Positions 62,151 to 64,000 of a stretch of DNA of 64,000 bases are shown piece by piece. Made by a program: the position numbers and the translations under genes. Below the pieces are notes generated by a model. It had not been told where the DNA came from. It saw only the letters and a list, made by a program, of their open reading frames with translations, and made no database searches. Positions within the stretch are counted from its first letter, which is position 1. Every line of letters begins with the position of its first letter. This stretch comes from Polyangiaceae bacterium (GTDB lineage Bacteria > Myxococcota_A > Polyangia > Polyangiales > Polyangiaceae): NCBI GenBank assembly GCA_041389725.1, contig JAWKRG010000005.1, forward strand, positions 682,001 through 746,000. Reading direction: 5' to 3'.

Positions 62151-63320
62151 ATGTTCAATCCCTACACCGAAGAGCACGATCACTTTCGCAAGACCGTTCG
62201 CCAGTTCACTGAGCGCGAGATCGCGCCCTTCGCGGACGAGTGGGAAGAGCAGAAGGACTTCCCGAGCGAGCTCTTCAAGAAAGCGGGACAGCTCGGCATC
62301 TTCGGCGCGCACTATCCCGAAGAGCACGGTGGATCGGGCGGCGACTACTGGTTCTCGGTGGCCAAGGCGCAGGAGCTGCCCCTCGGTCGTTGCGCCGGCG
62401 TGACCATGGCTTTGCTGGTGCAGAGCGACATGGCCACGCCCGTCATCAGCGATCTCGGCACGCCGGAACAGATCGAAGAGTTCCTGAAGCCGGCCCTGGC
62501 GGGCGACAAGATCGCCTCCATCGGCGTGTCCGAGCCTGGCGCGGGCAGCGACGTCGCCGGCATTCGTACCCACGCGCGCCGCGATGGCAGCGACTACATC
62601 CTCAACGGCCAGAAGACGTTCATCACCAACGGCGCGCGCGCGGACTTCATCACGATGTTGGTGAAGACCAACCCCGACACCGGCGCCCACGGTTGCACCT
62701 TCTTCTTGGTGCCCACGAAAGAGAAGGGCTTTCGCGTGGGGCGACGCCTGGACAAGGTGGGCAATCACGCGTCGGACACGGCGGAGTTGTTCCTGGAAGA
62801 TGTGCGCATTCCCGAGCGCTATCGCCTGGGCGAAGAGAACATGGGCTTCATGTACCTGATGCAGAACTTCCAGACCGAGCGCTTGATCGGCTCCGTGAGC
62901 GGACTCGCGGGCTCGCGCGCGGTGGTCGACTACTCGCGCAAGTACGGGGAAGAGCGCGTTGCCTTCGGCAAGCCGATCATCAAGCGCGAAGTGTGGCAGC
63001 ACAAGTTCGTGGACATGTACATCAAGCTGGAGATGGCCCAGGCCTTCGTCGACCGCGTCGTGGATCAGTACAACGAAGAGAAGTACGTGAAGAAGGAGGC
63101 CATCTCCTTCGAGACCGTGAAGCTGATCAGCATGGCCAAGGTCGTGGCCGGCGATCTGGTGGCGGAGATCGCCGATACCTGTCTGCAGTTCCACGGCGGT
63201 TGGGGCTACATCGAGGAGTACCCCATCGCGCGCGCCTGGCGCGACGCCCGCTTGCTGAAGATCGGCGGCGGCACCAGCGAGACGATGACCTACTACCTCG
63301 CCAAGATCATGGGGCTCTGA
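62151..63320 (+). CDS. Acyl-CoA dehydrogenase, long-chain (LCAD) type
   Basis: 389 residues. It catalyses FAD-dependent alpha,beta-dehydrogenation of acyl-CoA in beta-oxidation. FAD/substrate motifs are SEPGAGSDVAGIRTHAR, ILNGQKTFITNGARADF, and LQFHGGWGYIEEYPIARAW. The usual C-terminal catalytic Glu is Gly (KIGGGTSE), but E243 in QTERLIG sits where LCAD and isovaleryl-CoA dehydrogenase carry their base. The sequence resembles mammalian LCAD in general, judged by memory. ATG 62151 is the start used; upstream frame is not conserved-looking. No electron-transfer flavoprotein gene is nearby. Confidence 0.93.
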   Translation: MFNPYTEEHDHFRKTVRQFTEREIAPFADEWEEQKDFPSELFKKAGQLGIFGAHYPEEHGGSGGDYWFSVAKAQELPLGRCAGVTMALLVQSDMATPVISDLGTPEQIEEFLKPALAGDKIASIGVSEPGAGSDVAGIRTHARRDGSDYILNGQKTFITNGARADFITMLVKTNPDTGAHGCTFFLVPTKEKGFRVGRRLDKVGNHASDTAELFLEDVRIPERYRLGEENMGFMYLMQNFQTERLIGSVSGLAGSRAVVDYSRKYGEERVAFGKPIIKREVWQHKFVDMYIKLEMAQAFVDRVVDQYNEEKYVKKEAISFETVKLISMAKVVAGDLVAEIADTCLQFHGGWGYIEEYPIARAWRDARLLKIGGGTSETMTYYLAKIMGL

Positions 63321-63383
63321 GGCCGCACGAGATCGCGCGGTTCAAGCACGACCCGGACATCGCGAAAGGGTACGCGAGCGACG

Positions 63384-63632
63384 TCATGAGATGCCGCGTT
63401 CGCGGCGAGTGCGTTCGGAATGGCGCGCGCTGATCTCGTCGGCGACCGTGCCCAGATCGTCCGCGGCGGTCTTGGCGTCGCCATTCAGGTAGGCGCGCAA
63501 TCCCTGGACCGCGAGCAACACCAAGCTCGAGTTGACGCCGCGCTCGGATAGATCAGCGCCGCTCTCCGGGCGCTTCACCAGCTCTTCCAGCTCGTCGAAG
63601 AGTTCCTTCACCAAGGCGTCGAAGCGGTTCAT
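63384..63632 (-). CDS. Small helical protein, uncharacterised
   Basis: 82 residues, acidic N-terminal half (FDALVKELFDELEELVKRPE) and an Ala-rich helical second half (LVLLAVQGLRAYLNGDAKTA), ending in a charged tail (ARHSERTRRERGIS). No signal peptide or membrane segment; family not recognised. ATG 63632 is used. It is convergent with the acyl-CoA dehydrogenase gene and divergent from the DUF1232 gene. Confidence 0.6.
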   Translation of the reverse strand: MNRFDALVKELFDELEELVKRPESGADLSERGVNSSLVLLAVQGLRAYLNGDAKTAADDLGTVADEISARHSERTRRERGIS

Positions 63633-63748
63633 GGCGGCAGCTTCGGGCAATCGTGCCGCTATCGCAACCCGCTCACTGCCGGCAAGGCCATGGAAATCAT
63701 GATGGAAACGACGCCTGCCCTCTGCCGCGTCCGTGGCTGCCCTTTACG

Positions 63749-64000
63749 ATGCCCGAAGGGGACTTACCTTGGGCCATCATGCCGGAAAATCGCTCGGTTC
63801 CGTCTTTGGCGCGCTTCTTCCTCGATCACCGCGCCTCGCCGTTTGCCAAGCTGTTCCTGCTGTTGGCGGTCATCTACGTGATTTCGCCCGTGGACTTGAT
63901 TCCAGATATCGTGGTCGTCATCGGCTGGCTCGACGATTTGGCCGTCGCCGCGGCGTCTGCCACTTCTCTGTTCCTGGCCATCCGTCGCTATCGGCTGAAG
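63749..64000 (+). CDS. DUF1232/YkvA-family membrane protein, N-terminal part (runs off window)
   Basis: The frame is open to the window end, about 84 codons. The signature SPVDLIPDIVVVIGWLDDLAV is that of DUF1232 (YkvA) proteins, here preceded by FAKLFLLLAVIYVI and followed by a second helix (AAASATSLFLAIRRYR). These are small inner-membrane proteins of unknown function. Two in-frame ATGs (63749 and 63779) are possible; neither has a clear ribosome site. The 3' end lies beyond the window. Confidence 0.8.
   Translation, partial: MPEGDLPWAIMPENRSVPSLARFFLDHRASPFAKLFLLLAVIYVISPVDLIPDIVVVIGWLDDLAVAAASATSLFLAIRRYRLK

Noticed and set aside
62151..63320. Acyl-CoA dehydrogenase seems to lack its catalytic glutamate (GGGTSE in place of an EGTSE-type end).
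   Set aside because: LCAD and isovaleryl-CoA dehydrogenase carry the base elsewhere, and Glu is present there (E243 in QTERLIG). The enzyme is probably normal for that subtype.
63690..63881. Short open frame across the start of the DUF1232 gene.
   Set aside because: Different frame from the DUF1232 signature and no recognisable product.

Overview
The window looks like chromosomal DNA of a large-genome myxobacterium (Myxococcota, most likely a Sorangium/Polyangium-type relative). The grounds are a uniformly high GC content with strong G/C third-position bias, an unusually large share of lipoproteins with Gly/Ser/Ala-rich linkers after the lipobox, MopE-type cysteine/aspartate repeats, a Ser/Thr kinase paired with a TPR/PEGA-like protein, an AgmX/PglI-type C-terminal domain, and FG-GAP and VWA lipoproteins. 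The taxonomic call is inference; there is no rRNA or other marker here. I see no tRNA, rRNA, CRISPR array, insertion sequence, phage or plasmid gene.

Layout. 1-6042: end of an AHSA1-type protein, then a leftward cell-envelope block: three small uncharacterised genes (5431-6042 Arg-rich, 5001-5423 with 20 cysteines, 4655-4999 with a C-terminal membrane anchor), pal, and tolQ-tolR-tolA-tolB with start/stop overlaps. 6335-14110: ilvE, a lipoprotein, an M16 peptidase, a PpiD/SurA-like foldase, a conserved hypothetical, a PilZ protein and a DinG-type helicase that lacks one of the four iron-sulfur cysteines. 14115-14230: a 58-bp tandem duplication. 14252-22572: leftward genes for a Ser/Thr kinase, a TPR/PEGA-like protein, an asparagine-synthetase-like enzyme without the Cys2 nucleophile, a TOPRIM/Spo11-like protein, a cupin and a large MopE-repeat lipoprotein. 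22650-29042: FGE-like, AgmX-like and Gly-rich surface lipoproteins, a TetR regulator and a penicillin-acylase-family lipoprotein.

29071-30000 encodes a response-regulator receiver fused to a histone-H1-like Lys/Ala tail, next to a small heptad-repeat coiled-coil gene. 31024-39654 is a compact rightward MoxR-VWA operon: a coiled-coil membrane protein, a MoxR AAA+ ATPase, a DUF58 protein and two large VWA membrane proteins. 39889-44542 holds a frameshifted outer-membrane-protein-like gene, two lipoproteins and an FG-GAP/ASPIC lipoprotein. 44565-47276 holds a Uma2 protein and a chemoreceptor. 47487-52305 is a leftward set: an ECF sigma factor, its anti-sigma factor with a knottin-like C-terminus, a VWA lipoprotein and another lipoprotein. 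52416-64000: a TauE/SafE permease, an ACE-like M2 peptidase lipoprotein, a homocysteine-methyltransferase-like protein without its zinc ligands, glutamate-cysteine ligase, two lipoproteins (one with a clear intrinsic terminator), NhaA, a lipoprotein, an LCAD-type acyl-CoA dehydrogenase, a small protein and the start of a DUF1232/YkvA protein.

Most genes serve the envelope: Tol-Pal for outer-membrane constriction, periplasmic folding and proteolysis, and surface lipoproteins. The least explained parts are the asparagine-synthetase-like/TOPRIM-like/cupin group, the receiver-H1 fusion and several proteins that keep a family fold but have lost key catalytic residues. No promoter, binding site or function here has been tested; all come from reading the sequence.
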